A DNA stretch of 64,000 bases from a virus (IMGVR_UViG_3300025154_000005:1-64000), one strand, 5' to 3'; counted from the first letter of the stretch, positions 31,783-39,390 are shown. The notes: generated from the letters alone by a model not told the origin. Numbers and translations are program-made.

Positions 31783-32079
31783 TTATTTTATTGTATCTCC
31801 AATTTGTCTTGAAGCTCCTATATTATTAGCAAATGTACTCATATTACCATATGTAGCAATTATATTATTACTATCTTTTATAGTAATATTATAAAGTCCC
31901 ATATTTTTTTCCTTCCCTATCAATATAACAGGTGAAGTTAATGAATTAATATGAGCTACAGTATAATGTGTATAATCACTGTAATATACACCATTAACTG
32001 TTCTACGATTAATGTCTTCTTGAGATGGATCACAAGATATGGCTGTTATTAATATTATTAGCGTTAATAATTTTTTCAT
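31783..32079 (-). CDS. Lipoprotein, 98 aa
   Basis: Signal peptide MKKLLTLIILITAISC with lipobox Cys at residue 16; the mature part is beta-rich. Second phage lipoprotein in this stretch; envelope location is expected, function unknown. Confidence 0.7.
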   Translation of the reverse strand: MKKLLTLIILITAISCDPSQEDINRRTVNGVYYSDYTHYTVAHINSLTSPVILIGKEKNMGLYNITIKDSNNIIATYGNMSTFANNIGASRQIGDTIK

Positions 32080-32109
32080 AAGTTTATATTTTAATTTACT
32101 ATATAAATG

Positions 32110-32155
32110 TAATGGTAGTGGCTAAGCTCTTAACCGACTTTCACGGATACCATTA
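32110..32155. ncRNA. Structured element O1, 46 nt
   Basis: 8-bp end helix TAATGGTA/TACCATTA with an inner GGTTAA-GAGC-TTAGCC hairpin on the minus strand. Confidence 0.45.
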
Positions 32156-32161
32156 GGTTAA

Positions 32162-32242
32162 ACATCAACAGTATCAAATTACAGACACTCCAATCGTGTT
32201 ATCTGTAACAATTATTGAATACCAGGGTGATACTGTTGATGT
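32162..32242. ncRNA. Structured element O2, 81 nt, 15-bp perfect end helix
   Basis: Perfect 15-bp inverted repeat (32162-32176 with 32228-32242). Inside, the minus strand has TTACAG/CTGTAA, a 3-nt bulge and ACAC-GATTGGA-GTGT with a 7-nt loop. Confidence 0.55.
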
Positions 32243-32253
32243 AATGTTTAATA

Positions 32254-32544
32254 TTATTTCTTAATTTTTAATTGATCTACAGAGATATTGAATTTATCTG
32301 CTATTTCTTCAAGGGTTAGTTCAATTGAAGATTGAGGTTCTTGAGCGTATTTAAAAAAACCCCCAGACCCCGCCCCCGGAATATTTTCAATATCTTTTGA
32401 TGTTTTGATATTTGAAGAATAAGTAAAGTAAGGGTAGTAGAATTTAGGATTATGCGCCCAAACAACTCTTAATTGTCCAGGATTAGTTTTAGTAATAGGG
32501 TAATCAGATACCATCATTACTTTTGGAAATGTTAATGTTGACAT
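32254..32544 (-). CDS. Conserved phage protein, 96 aa
   Basis: The N-terminal FPKVMMVSDYPIT and C-terminal SIELTLEEIADKFNISVDQLKIKK occur in a widespread family of small phage proteins of unknown function. The C-terminal helix pair looks like a helix-turn-helix-type unit. The middle Gly/Pro-rich run is unusual. Confidence 0.65.
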   Translation of the reverse strand: MSTLTFPKVMMVSDYPITKTNPGQLRVVWAHNPKFYYPYFTYSSNIKTSKDIENIPGAGSGGFFKYAQEPQSSIELTLEEIADKFNISVDQLKIKK

Positions 32545-32555
32545 AATATTAGTTA

Positions 32556-32765
32556 TTAAAGGTTTGATTCATTATTTAACATATATTTAAATCCTATATA
32601 TAACGCTATTATTATTAAAAAGAAATATATAGTTGGAAATAATAGTATTGCTACATAAGGATGATTAAACCATTTATTCTTATTCATATGAATGAGTGGT
32701 TTATAAGAAATTATCATTAATAATATGTAAATGACAATTAATAAAAATACAATTAGTGGTGTCAT
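32556..32765 (-). CDS. Small membrane protein, 69 aa
   Basis: Two hydrophobic helices: PLIVFLLIVIYILLMIISY and VAILLFPTIYFFLIIIALYIGF. No family recognised. Confidence 0.6.
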   Translation of the reverse strand: MTPLIVFLLIVIYILLMIISYKPLIHMNKNKWFNHPYVAILLFPTIYFFLIIIALYIGFKYMLNNESNL

Positions 32766-32831
32766 ATAATTATGTTTTAGTTATAATATAAATTCGGGGT
32801 AAATTCAATAATGTTTATGAGCAAGGTTATT

Positions 32832-32865
32832 GTGTGGTGTTGGGTAATGTCACCAACTATCACAC
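32832..32865. ncRNA. Hairpin P1
   Basis: GTGTG and TTGG pair with CCAA and CACAC across a 3/4-nt internal loop. Confidence 0.4.
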
Positions 32866-32918
32866 TCTAAAACTACTATATCTATTGATACTTAGCCAAC
32901 TTCAATGTAGATTGATAA

Positions 32919-32988
32919 CATTCTAACCCTAAACTTCGTAATATCCTCTTAACTACTGCTAAGATTGTTTCTGTATAGAGTTAGGATG
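32919..32988. ncRNA. Structured element P2, 70 nt
   Basis: 13-bp end helix with one mismatch (CATTCTAACCCTA/TAGAGTTAGGATG) and an inner CTTA/TAAG hairpin. Confidence 0.45.
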
Positions 32989-33023
32989 TTTAATATGGTG
33001 AATTGTGTGCCATAATTATTGAC

Positions 33024-33050
33024 TCAAAAAAGAGAGACTATGCTCTCTTT
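33024..33050 (-). terminator. Rho-independent terminator overlapping the end of the 99-aa gene
   Basis: 8-bp stem AAAGAGAG/CTCTCTTT with a 6-nt loop that contains the TAG stop of the gene, then a T run on the minus strand. Confidence 0.8.
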
Positions 33051-33337
33051 GCTACTAGATACTTCAAAGTACCAGTAACTTCTTCACCTGATTCTTTATC
33101 AGTCCAGGTACGCACACGAGCTACTATCTCAAATTGTTCTAGGTCTAGCTTACCTTGCTTGTTCAGCTTTTTGGTAGCATCGCCTTTAACAAATCTGAAG
33201 TAACTAACAGCATTCTCTGAAGTACCCCAATCATCCTTAACAGATGCTGAATCTTGGAACTTAAGTAGAGTATTAGTATCGCCGTTATTATCTGTGCATA
33301 ACGTAGCTTTAACGCAAGAAACTGTAATTTCTGACAT
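33038..33337 (-). CDS. Early 99-aa protein with its own promoter and terminator
   Basis: Start at ATG 33335-33337 (MSEITVSCVKATL), since the longer frame has no conserved look. Small soluble beta-rich protein (SYFRFVKGDATKK, FEIVARVRTWTDKE). No known family. A consensus minus-strand promoter lies at 33430-33460 and an intrinsic terminator overlaps its stop, so it is a single-gene transcript at the head of the leftward genes, as expected for an abundant early product. Confidence 0.7.
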   Translation of the reverse strand: MSEITVSCVKATLCTDNNGDTNTLLKFQDSASVKDDWGTSENAVSYFRFVKGDATKKLNKQGKLDLEQFEIVARVRTWTDKESGEEVTGTLKYLVAKRA

Positions 33338-33354
33338 AGTAGTATAGATTATAT

Positions 33355-33430
33355 GGGTACCGCTATTAAATCGGGTACGGTACATCCCCTTTTGGATTTA
33401 GTACGGGTGGGTGAAAGGTAGGTACCCCAC
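33355..33430. repeat. GGTAC-rich repeat block in the divergent control region
   Basis: GGTAC occurs at five places within ~75 bp (GGGTACCG, CGGGTACGGTAC, AGTACGGG, AGGTACCCC), with inverted GTACC/GGTAC pairs and higher G+C than surroundings. It lies in the 5' leader of the 99-aa gene. Operator or leader-RNA structure possible. Confidence 0.55.
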
Positions 33431-33460
33431 AAAATTATACGCATACAAAACTTTTTCAAA
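33430..33460 (-). promoter_or_regulatory. Bacteroidetes-type promoter, leftward
   Basis: Minus strand: TTTG (33457-33460), 19-nt spacer, TAATTTTG (33430-33437). Matches the TTTG/TAnnTTTG consensus and drives the 99-aa gene. Confidence 0.75.
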
Positions 33461-33529
33461 ATATAAAAAATTTTATACGGTACTATATAATAAATAAAAG
33501 TAGTTTTCCTAAAAATAATTGTTAAAATA

Positions 33530-33561
33530 TTTGGAAATCAATTTTAACTACATTATATTTG
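33530..33561 (+). promoter_or_regulatory. Bacteroidetes-type promoter, rightward
   Basis: TTTG (33530-33533), 20-nt spacer, TATATTTG (33554-33561), a full consensus match 22 bp before the first plus-strand gene. Probable promoter of the virion operon or its early part. Confidence 0.82.
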
Positions 33562-33583
33562 TAGAGAATTAAAATAAGGATAT

Positions 33584-33862
33584 ATGAAACGAAATGGATT
33601 AAATGAGCAAATGAAAGCAGTGGAATCAGGTACAATTACTTACACTCCACTCACACTGGAGATGTTGGAGGAATTTATAAAAGAACTTTCTGAGACAGCA
33701 ATACCACCTGCACAACCTATGCAAATTCATGCAACTAAGACATTCCTAGAATCACACGATGATGAATTATTCTTAAGTTTATGTAATAACTATAAAATTA
33801 TAGGTGGTTCAGAAGCCATTGATTATGCAATAGAAAGATATAATAAATTAACAAATAAATAA
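33584..33862 (+). CDS. Hypothetical protein, 92 aa
   Basis: Not recognised. First gene of the rightward operon, helical (EMLEEFIKELSETAIPPAQ, EAIDYAIERYNK). ATG follows the consensus promoter directly. Confidence 0.65.
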   Translation: MKRNGLNEQMKAVESGTITYTPLTLEMLEEFIKELSETAIPPAQPMQIHATKTFLESHDDELFLSLCNNYKIIGGSEAIDYAIERYNKLTNK

Positions 33863-33873
33863 AAACTAAAAGT

Positions 33874-34251
33874 ATGGCAAAGCAAGAAGCAATTAAAGGA
33901 CCAGTTACTAATAAGTTATCTGAGAAGATACGAGACATTAGTAAGATTATTATTCCAAGAGGATCAGTTCTCTTAGAGATTGTAGAAAAGAATGATACCG
34001 GATTGTATCTACCAGAAGGATTTGATAAGACTGGATATGTATTTTTTAAAGTAGTTAAAACAGGTAATGCAGATTTTGCAATAACTCATAAAGAGTTTAA
34101 GGATGAAGGAATAACTAAGGAAGGTAATATAGTATTGTACTTAAGACCTAATCAATCTCCTATTCTTGTCAATAAAGGCAAAGAATATATTATTGTATCA
34201 GAGAGTCTAATAGAATCTCAGGTAACATCAGATAATTTCAGTTTAAGCTAA
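33874..34251 (+). CDS. GroES-like co-chaperonin
   Basis: 125 aa. Order of elements follows GroES: IIPRGSVLLEIVE at the first strand, GLYLPEG where GroES has GGI-x-LP, FKVVKTGN for the V-x-x-V-G strand, EGNIVLYL for D-x-V-x-F, and KEYIIVSESLIE for the end strand. Phages such as T4 (gp31) encode co-chaperonins so that host GroEL can fold the capsid protein. A terminator hairpin follows. Confidence 0.55.
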   Translation: MAKQEAIKGPVTNKLSEKIRDISKIIIPRGSVLLEIVEKNDTGLYLPEGFDKTGYVFFKVVKTGNADFAITHKEFKDEGITKEGNIVLYLRPNQSPILVNKGKEYIIVSESLIESQVTSDNFSLS

Positions 34252-34259
34252 GGAATCAG

Positions 34260-34294
34260 AAAGAGGATACTATAATAGGTGTCCTCTTTTAAAA
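34260..34294 (+). terminator. Rho-independent terminator (plus strand)
   Basis: 11-bp stem AAAGAGGATAC/GTGTCCTCTTT (one T-G), 8-nt loop, then a T-containing tail. Between the GroES-like gene and the next gene; may trim expression of the first two genes. Confidence 0.7.
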
Positions 34295-34305
34295 ATTAAA
34301 AGATT

Positions 34306-34566
34306 ATGAAAAAGAATAAAATAATAGCATATGATATAGTATCAGCTCCTAGTGGAATGGATCTAGAACATATGGTTAAGATTAAGAATGGTACAGGATT
34401 TATATTATGGGATAGAGATAAAGGTGGAATGGAGCCTAAGAGTATTGATGGTAGTAAATTAGAATTTGCACTCGATGTTTCAATACCTAAAAATAAGGAA
34501 TTGTTAGATAAACTAATGAAAGAATTAGATGGCGAAGATAACAATACCACTCAGTCAACTGAGTAA
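34306..34566 (+). CDS. Hypothetical protein, 86 aa
   Basis: Not recognised. Small alpha/beta acidic protein (YDIVSAPSGMDLEHMVKI, IPKNKELLDKLMKELDGE). Overlaps the next gene by 38 bp. Confidence 0.6.
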   Translation: MKKNKIIAYDIVSAPSGMDLEHMVKIKNGTGFILWDRDKGGMEPKSIDGSKLEFALDVSIPKNKELLDKLMKELDGEDNNTTQSTE

Positions 34567-34750
34567 GAGAGAGTTTGATGAAGCATATGGAGAAGTATAT
34601 GGAGTACGCAAACATTTAGGTAAGTCTGTATTAAGTAAAGATATAATAATTTATATAGCTTTACAATTGGGACAAATAACACAAGAGAAAGCAATAGAAT
34701 TTCAAACAACTATACAAGATGGAGATAACAATACCACAACCAAAGTTTAA
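34529..34750 (+). CDS. Hypothetical protein, 73 aa
   Basis: Not recognised. Helical, basic middle (GVRKHLGKSVLSKD). Overlaps its neighbours on both sides by about 32-38 bp; the two overlap zones share the sequence GATAACAATACCAC. Confidence 0.55.
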   Translation: MAKITIPLSQLSKREFDEAYGEVYGVRKHLGKSVLSKDIIIYIALQLGQITQEKAIEFQTTIQDGDNNTTTKV

Positions 34751-34916
34751 TATAAATGATGATATTTATCATATAACTCCAGGTTCAAATAAAGGAATAA
34801 TACTTGATATATCATATTCATTCAGATTGAAGATGTACAGATATAGAGTAGTATTTGGAATAGGAGATGATAATTGGTATGATGAAGAAGAAATTAATAA
34901 AGATAAAAGGAGATAA
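34719..34916 (+). CDS. Hypothetical protein, 65 aa, SH3-like
   Basis: Not recognised. FNINDDIYHI, KGIILDIS and RYRVVFG are spaced like a small SH3-type barrel. Confidence 0.55.
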   Translation: MEITIPQPKFNINDDIYHITPGSNKGIILDISYSFRLKMYRYRVVFGIGDDNWYDEEEINKDKRR

Positions 34917-34920
34917 ATAA

Positions 34921-35238
34921 ATGAAAATACAAATAACAATAAACGATACCTATAAAGGTATAAGAATATTAGAAAGTGCAACATTCGAGAAAGTTATAGA
35001 AGCATTAGATAAGATGTTTCCTAACAATTCTTGGAAAGAGTTTACATTAGAAATAACTAATGATATTATATATTGGCAAGACCCTTTAGTTTATTCGGTA
35101 TATCCTTCATATCCAACTTATCCCTGGTATGCCGGTTATACAACTGCAATTAACGTAGTTGATAATATTGAAGTTACAAGTAATACTACACATACATATT
35201 ATAATAATGGTACATATAATGTACAGACAGGAGAATAA
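34921..35238 (+). CDS. Hypothetical protein, 105 aa
   Basis: Not recognised. The C-terminal third is rich in Tyr/Pro (VYSVYPSYPTYPWYAGY) then Thr/Asn, giving a flexible tail. Confidence 0.6.
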   Translation: MKIQITINDTYKGIRILESATFEKVIEALDKMFPNNSWKEFTLEITNDIIYWQDPLVYSVYPSYPTYPWYAGYTTAINVVDNIEVTSNTTHTYYNNGTYNVQTGE

Positions 35239-35239
35239 T

Positions 35240-35620
35240 ATGGAAACAATCACTAATATTATAAAAACTTTAAATAATATTTATAAGAAGCAAAATCCTA
35301 AAGGAACTGGAGAATTTCAAGTAGAATGTTTTTCAAACACTTACGTACTAGAACATGTAGAGTATAAAGAAATACGACTAGAATTTACTTTTATAAAAAG
35401 ACATGAAGACCCTTATATTATTTTACAATTTATGTATAAGATTAGATTATCTGAATGGAATGAAGATATTATAATGAATAATATTTATAGTCAATTCTTA
35501 GAAGAACTTATAAGATTCATGCTATTTGCTAAAGATACTGACAACTTAAGGGATTCAGAAAATAATCCATTATGTATTAAATTTATTCAAACTTTAATAC
35601 GAAAAGAAAATGGAAAATAA
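35240..35620 (+). CDS. Hypothetical protein, 126 aa
   Basis: Not recognised. Start chosen at ATG 35240, just after the upstream stop; the longer frame runs inside the previous gene. Alpha/beta soluble protein. Confidence 0.6.
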   Translation: METITNIIKTLNNIYKKQNPKGTGEFQVECFSNTYVLEHVEYKEIRLEFTFIKRHEDPYIILQFMYKIRLSEWNEDIIMNNIYSQFLEELIRFMLFAKDTDNLRDSENNPLCIKFIQTLIRKENGK

Positions 35621-36086
35621 ATATTACATTCCTACAATTGAAGAATTGTTAAAACATATAATAGATGAGAAGTTCATATATACTCATTTAAACCCATCTA
35701 GTAATGATGGGAATATGGTAGAGATAAGATTTGAATCAGATACTGTTAATTCAATTCATTTCTTTATAGAAGTGAATGATGTTGATGGAAATATTTATAG
35801 TATAAACACTGAGTTATATAGAATTAAATACTTAGATCAAGAAGATATTGAGAGTTTAGAATTAAAATACACTGGTAAAGCAACACATATATGGTTTGAA
35901 AAAGAAGGTTCCTTTAATATGGGAAGTTGGACATCTTATAAAATAAGATTACATTATGGATTGCGTGATCAGAGAATGTTTATAGTTGCCTTGGATAGTG
36001 GAGATGAATATACAATATTCCAAGGAATTGTTAAAAATAAATCAGAATTAAAACAAGTACTTAAAATGATAGGAGTAATAGAATAA
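35610..36086 (+). CDS. Hypothetical protein, 158 aa
   Basis: Not recognised. Alpha/beta soluble protein similar in style to the previous gene (both have an N-terminal helix and long beta part), perhaps a diverged duplicate. Shares 11 bp with it. Confidence 0.6.
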   Translation: MENKYYIPTIEELLKHIIDEKFIYTHLNPSSNDGNMVEIRFESDTVNSIHFFIEVNDVDGNIYSINTELYRIKYLDQEDIESLELKYTGKATHIWFEKEGSFNMGSWTSYKIRLHYGLRDQRMFIVALDSGDEYTIFQGIVKNKSELKQVLKMIGVIE

Positions 36087-36313
36087 TGAAAGAAACAGTA
36101 ATTGAGAACAAATACAATTGTTCTAAACCAATATGGAGAAAGTTTAGTAATGAACAGAAATTATTATGGAATATGATAATGGAATGTACATTAGATTATC
36201 AGAAGATAATAATACATCCAGCAGGTCCAGTATTAGAACAAGCTCATTGGCATACAATATGCTACAACATAGCCTGTGAAGCTACTTGGGCATTAGAAAG
36301 GATTGAGGAATAA
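36086..36313 (+). CDS. Hypothetical protein, 75 aa
   Basis: Not recognised. Helical; contains HPAGPVLEQAHWHTICYNIACEA. Overlaps the previous stop (TAATG). Confidence 0.6.
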   Translation: MKETVIENKYNCSKPIWRKFSNEQKLLWNMIMECTLDYQKIIIHPAGPVLEQAHWHTICYNIACEATWALERIEE

Positions 36314-36315
36314 TT

Positions 36316-36522
36316 ATGGGAAAATATAAATGTTTAAATAAAGAGTGCAAGAAATACAATGAGATTGTAACAGCACCCACACATATAATATATGAACAAG
36401 GAAAGGATGACATTGACAAAGGAGCTCCTTGTCCCGAGTGTAACACAATAAGAGAAATGATATTTGAAGGAACTTATGCTAGAACTCTAGCAAGAGGTAA
36501 TCCTAATATATGCACTAAATAA
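36316..36522 (+). CDS. Zinc-ribbon protein, 68 aa
   Basis: Two Cys pairs, CLNKEC at 5-10 and CPEC at ~39-42, form a zinc ribbon separated by ~30 residues. Function unknown; such small ribbons often bind nucleic acid or RNA polymerase. Confidence 0.65.
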   Translation: MGKYKCLNKECKKYNEIVTAPTHIIYEQGKDDIDKGAPCPECNTIREMIFEGTYARTLARGNPNICTK

Positions 36523-36530
36523 ATAAAGTA

Positions 36531-36890
36531 ATGTTAAAATTAAATGTAAAGACAAATAGTAAGTTGGAATTCTTTATCAAACTGGTTACTATTCTTTCAT
36601 TAGCTGATCCAATAAAGAAACTACGACCTAAAGAAAGGTTGTTGTTTGCATACGTATTATATTACAATGATAAGTATAAGATGTTGGATATAGAAGAAAG
36701 GTCACGTATAGTGTTTGATAAAAAGACTAGAATTGACATCTGTGAAGCGATGGGAATTGATCAACAAACTTTTTATAATAATAAATCTCAATTAAAAATA
36801 AAAGGTTTATTAAAAGATGATTATTTAACGAAAAATTTCGTAAGTTTGTACCATAAAGAAAATTATGAGGTTATATTCACATTCGACTAG
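36531..36890 (+). CDS. Putative winged-helix DNA-binding protein, 119 aa
   Basis: The second half (TRIDICEAMGIDQQTFYNNKSQLKIKGLL) reads as a helix-turn-helix followed by a wing. Possibly a transcription regulator or small virion-module protein; the family is not identified. Confidence 0.5.
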   Translation: MLKLNVKTNSKLEFFIKLVTILSLADPIKKLRPKERLLFAYVLYYNDKYKMLDIEERSRIVFDKKTRIDICEAMGIDQQTFYNNKSQLKIKGLLKDDYLTKNFVSLYHKENYEVIFTFD

Positions 36891-36894
36891 TTAT

Positions 36895-37104
36895 ATGCTA
36901 AAGAAATTTGAAGGTAGTGGTATTCTATACACTGAAGCAACATTTGATAACATAGATGATATGTTAGACGCCAAAAGAGATTTTGAGGAAATTCTGGAAG
37001 AGAATAAAGATTCTCTTGATGAATTAGTAGTTAACTCAAGACTTAATATAGGTACAGAATATACCTTCATTGTTGAAGCCTATAAAAAATATATGCTAAA
37101 TTAA
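36895..37104 (+). CDS. Hypothetical protein, 69 aa
   Basis: Not recognised. Start at ATG 36895, 4 bp after the upstream stop. Acidic helix (DDMLDAKRDFEEILEENKD) in the middle. Confidence 0.55.
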   Translation: MLKKFEGSGILYTEATFDNIDDMLDAKRDFEEILEENKDSLDELVVNSRLNIGTEYTFIVEAYKKYMLN

Positions 37105-37117
37105 TTTAAATAAATAT

Positions 37118-38095
37118 ATGACTAACAATAAAATTGTTGAAGCAAAAGAATTTTTGGAAAAACATCCTGGATATGTTAAATGGGGATGCCAAAAACTTGC
37201 AAATAAATTTGATATAAATAAAGAGGATGTTAAAAGAATAAAAAAGTTATTAGAAAAAATTACAGATTTTATAAATGAAGTAGATAATGTAGCATCTGTA
37301 GAAGAATTACCGCATACGATTCAAATGCCTAATATTTTAATATTAGATATAGAAACTGCTCCTATTAAGGCTAGTGTTTGGGGATTATGGAATCAAAATA
37401 TTTATATAGATCAAATTATATCTGATTGGTTTATGTTAACTTGGAGTGCAAAATGGTTAAACTCTCCTAATGTAATGTCTAATAAACTTACAAGTACAGA
37501 AGCTCTTAATGAAGATGACAGTAGAATAGTTAAAAATCTTTGGAATTTATTAAATGATGCAGATATAGTTATTGCTCATAATGGGGAAAAATTTGATATT
37601 CCTAAGATAAAGGCTAGATGTTTAATTCATAACTTACCTCCTACAAGTTTTTATCAACAAATAGATACTTTAAAAGTTGCCAGGAAAGAATTTGGATTTA
37701 GTTCAAATAAACTAGATCATTTGGCAAAACAATTAGGAGTAGGATGTAAAATTAAAACTACTTTTGAATTATGGACCAAATGCGTTAATGGCGATGAAAA
37801 TGCACTAAGTGAGATGAGTACATATAATGACGAGGACGTAAGAGTTCTTGAAAGAGTATATATGAAATTAAGACCTTATATTAAGAATCATCCAAATGTT
37901 ACTTTATTTGATGATGTTGTAACAGCTCATAGATGCCCTACTTGTGGAGGAGTACATCTAGTTGAAGAGGATTATTATTATACCACAGTTGGACAGTTTC
38001 AAGTATATAGATGTACTGATTGCAAAGCTTTAAGTAGAGGAAGAAAGGCTTTAAAGAGAGGTATTATTACAGCAAATTTAAGTTTAGGAAAATAA
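37118..38095 (+). CDS. DEDD 3'-5' exonuclease (RNase H-like, YprB-type) with zinc ribbon
   Basis: 325 aa. N-terminal helix-turn-helix-like part; then DEDD motifs: LDIETAP (D-x-E), IVIAHNGEKFD (N-x-x-x-F-D), DTLKVAR and YNDEDVRVLERVY. A C-terminal zinc ribbon has CPTC and CTDC. DNA or RNA trimming nuclease; its place just before the packaging genes suggests a late role such as DNA processing. Some related phages carry a similar gene. Confidence 0.8.
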   Translation: MTNNKIVEAKEFLEKHPGYVKWGCQKLANKFDINKEDVKRIKKLLEKITDFINEVDNVASVEELPHTIQMPNILILDIETAPIKASVWGLWNQNIYIDQIISDWFMLTWSAKWLNSPNVMSNKLTSTEALNEDDSRIVKNLWNLLNDADIVIAHNGEKFDIPKIKARCLIHNLPPTSFYQQIDTLKVARKEFGFSSNKLDHLAKQLGVGCKIKTTFELWTKCVNGDENALSEMSTYNDEDVRVLERVYMKLRPYIKNHPNVTLFDDVVTAHRCPTCGGVHLVEEDYYYTTVGQFQVYRCTDCKALSRGRKALKRGIITANLSLGK

Positions 38096-38097
38096 TT

Positions 38098-38298
38098 ATG
38101 ACACAAAAAGAGTTGCTAACATTAGTTACTATTCAGGTTCAACTGACTAAGTTACAAAAGCAGATTTCTAATTCTTCTTTACACCCAAGAGAATATCAAC
38201 TGATGGATACAACTCTTTCTCCAGTATTACATAAGTTATTGGATATTATAGAATCAAATAAAAATAAACAATATGACTACAAGAAGACGGGCGAATAA
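38098..38298 (+). CDS. Hypothetical helical protein, 66 aa
   Basis: Not recognised. Two helices (LVTIQVQLTKLQKQIS, LSPVLHKLLDIIESNK). Overlaps the next small gene by 26 bp. Confidence 0.55.
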   Translation: MTQKELLTLVTIQVQLTKLQKQISNSSLHPREYQLMDTTLSPVLHKLLDIIESNKNKQYDYKKTGE

Positions 38299-38419
38299 AT
38301 TTCTATCTACTATTAGTAAAGTAGACAGAGCAACTCTATTAGCTAATTTGGCTAATAACAGTTTAGTTATCTCGCTCAAGAAAAAGTTTAAATTAAATAG
38401 TAAAATCCAGAGGGTCTAG
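38273..38419 (+). CDS. Small basic protein, 48 aa
   Basis: Frame from ATG 38273: MTTRRRANKFLSTISKVDRA, ending KKKFKLNSKIQRV and TAG. Very basic; nucleic-acid or capsid-interior binding is possible. Confidence 0.45.
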   Translation: MTTRRRANKFLSTISKVDRATLLANLANNSLVISLKKKFKLNSKIQRV

Positions 38420-38429
38420 TAGTGTTTTT

Positions 38430-38687
38430 ATGCATAGCAACGAAATGAGGGATGAGATTAAGCAACTCTCCCTAAAACACAATGTACATCAGGATGCAAT
38501 CAAGGAACTTGTATACCTGGTATTTAAATTTGTCAGAACTATAATTACTAGTACTGATAAAAATAAAGAATATTACCCAACCATTAGATTAATGGGTCTG
38601 GGTATATTCTTTGTAAGTAAACATAGACAGAAACGATTACGTGATAAATTATTACTAGCAAATGACGAAAATAATAGTAAGGGATAA
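38430..38687 (+). CDS. Hypothetical basic protein, 85 aa
   Basis: Not recognised. Helical with a basic C-terminal half (VSKHRQKRLRDKLLL). Position upstream of the terminase genes is compatible with a DNA-binding packaging accessory. Confidence 0.55.
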   Translation: MHSNEMRDEIKQLSLKHNVHQDAIKELVYLVFKFVRTIITSTDKNKEYYPTIRLMGLGIFFVSKHRQKRLRDKLLLANDENNSKG

Positions 38688-38844
38688 TAATCATCCTGTA
38701 AGTATATTAAGTACATATGAAACTCAACTTGTACCTATGATGGGAGATTTGATAGATATTCCTAAGATGGGAGCAATGACAGTATGTAAAAGAGTGTTCG
38801 ATGTAACACTACCAGATGAAATAACAATTTTTGTAAAATATTAA
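38662..38844 (+). CDS. Hypothetical protein, 60 aa
   Basis: Not recognised. Beta-rich with two charged ends (VRDNNHPVS, TLPDEITIFVKY). Overlaps the previous gene by 26 bp. Confidence 0.55.
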   Translation: MTKIIVRDNNHPVSILSTYETQLVPMMGDLIDIPKMGAMTVCKRVFDVTLPDEITIFVKY

Positions 38845-38847
38845 TTT

Positions 38848-39390
38848 ATGGCAGAAGCAAGTGTACTAGCTAATTATGAACCTCTAAATAACTTTTGGAA
38901 AATATTTCCATCATTTAGAGCACCTAAGATATACAATGATTTATATGAAGAAGATAAGTCTAAGGGTAAGAAACAATCCAGTGATATAATGTGGGCCCTG
39001 GCATTCATGTTTGATAAGACCGAATACAATCCTTACAAGACATTACAGATGTCAGATAAGATTGAGGTTATCAACGAAGATATCCTGGACAATGCTAAGT
39101 TTGACTGGGAGCCATATAGAAGATTAATAGTCTTTACAGAACTTATATTTATGTCAGAGATTGAGAGAACATATTATGCTTATCTTGAGAAGATGGAACA
39201 AAGGCGTAAACTTATTGAGAACTCTCCTTATAATTTAGCAACTGCAGAAGACTTAGATAAAATTATAAAGAGTACTGATAGCATACGTAAAGAGCTAGAT
39301 AATCTTAAGAAGATTGTTGATCAACAGGAAGCGGACGGTAGAACTAAAGGTGATATAATTGAATCAGCTAGAGAAAGAAAGTTATTTTAA
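38848..39390 (+). CDS. Putative small terminase subunit
   Basis: 180 aa, mostly helical with a C-terminal coiled coil (DLDKIIKSTDSIRKELDNLKKI). Its place immediately before TerL, with a 1-bp overlap, is that of TerS, and a similar protein precedes TerL in crAss-like phages. No sequence motif proves it. Confidence 0.45.
   Translation: MAEASVLANYEPLNNFWKIFPSFRAPKIYNDLYEEDKSKGKKQSSDIMWALAFMFDKTEYNPYKTLQMSDKIEVINEDILDNAKFDWEPYRRLIVFTELIFMSEIERTYYAYLEKMEQRRKLIENSPYNLATAEDLDKIIKSTDSIRKELDNLKKIVDQQEADGRTKGDIIESARERKLF

Noticed and set aside
28163-33000. CRISPR array
   Set aside because: The inverted repeats differ in sequence from one element to the next and are not regularly spaced direct repeats.
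33003-33203. 66-aa plus-strand frame
   Set aside because: Antisense to the well-supported 99-aa gene and its terminator; mirror frame.
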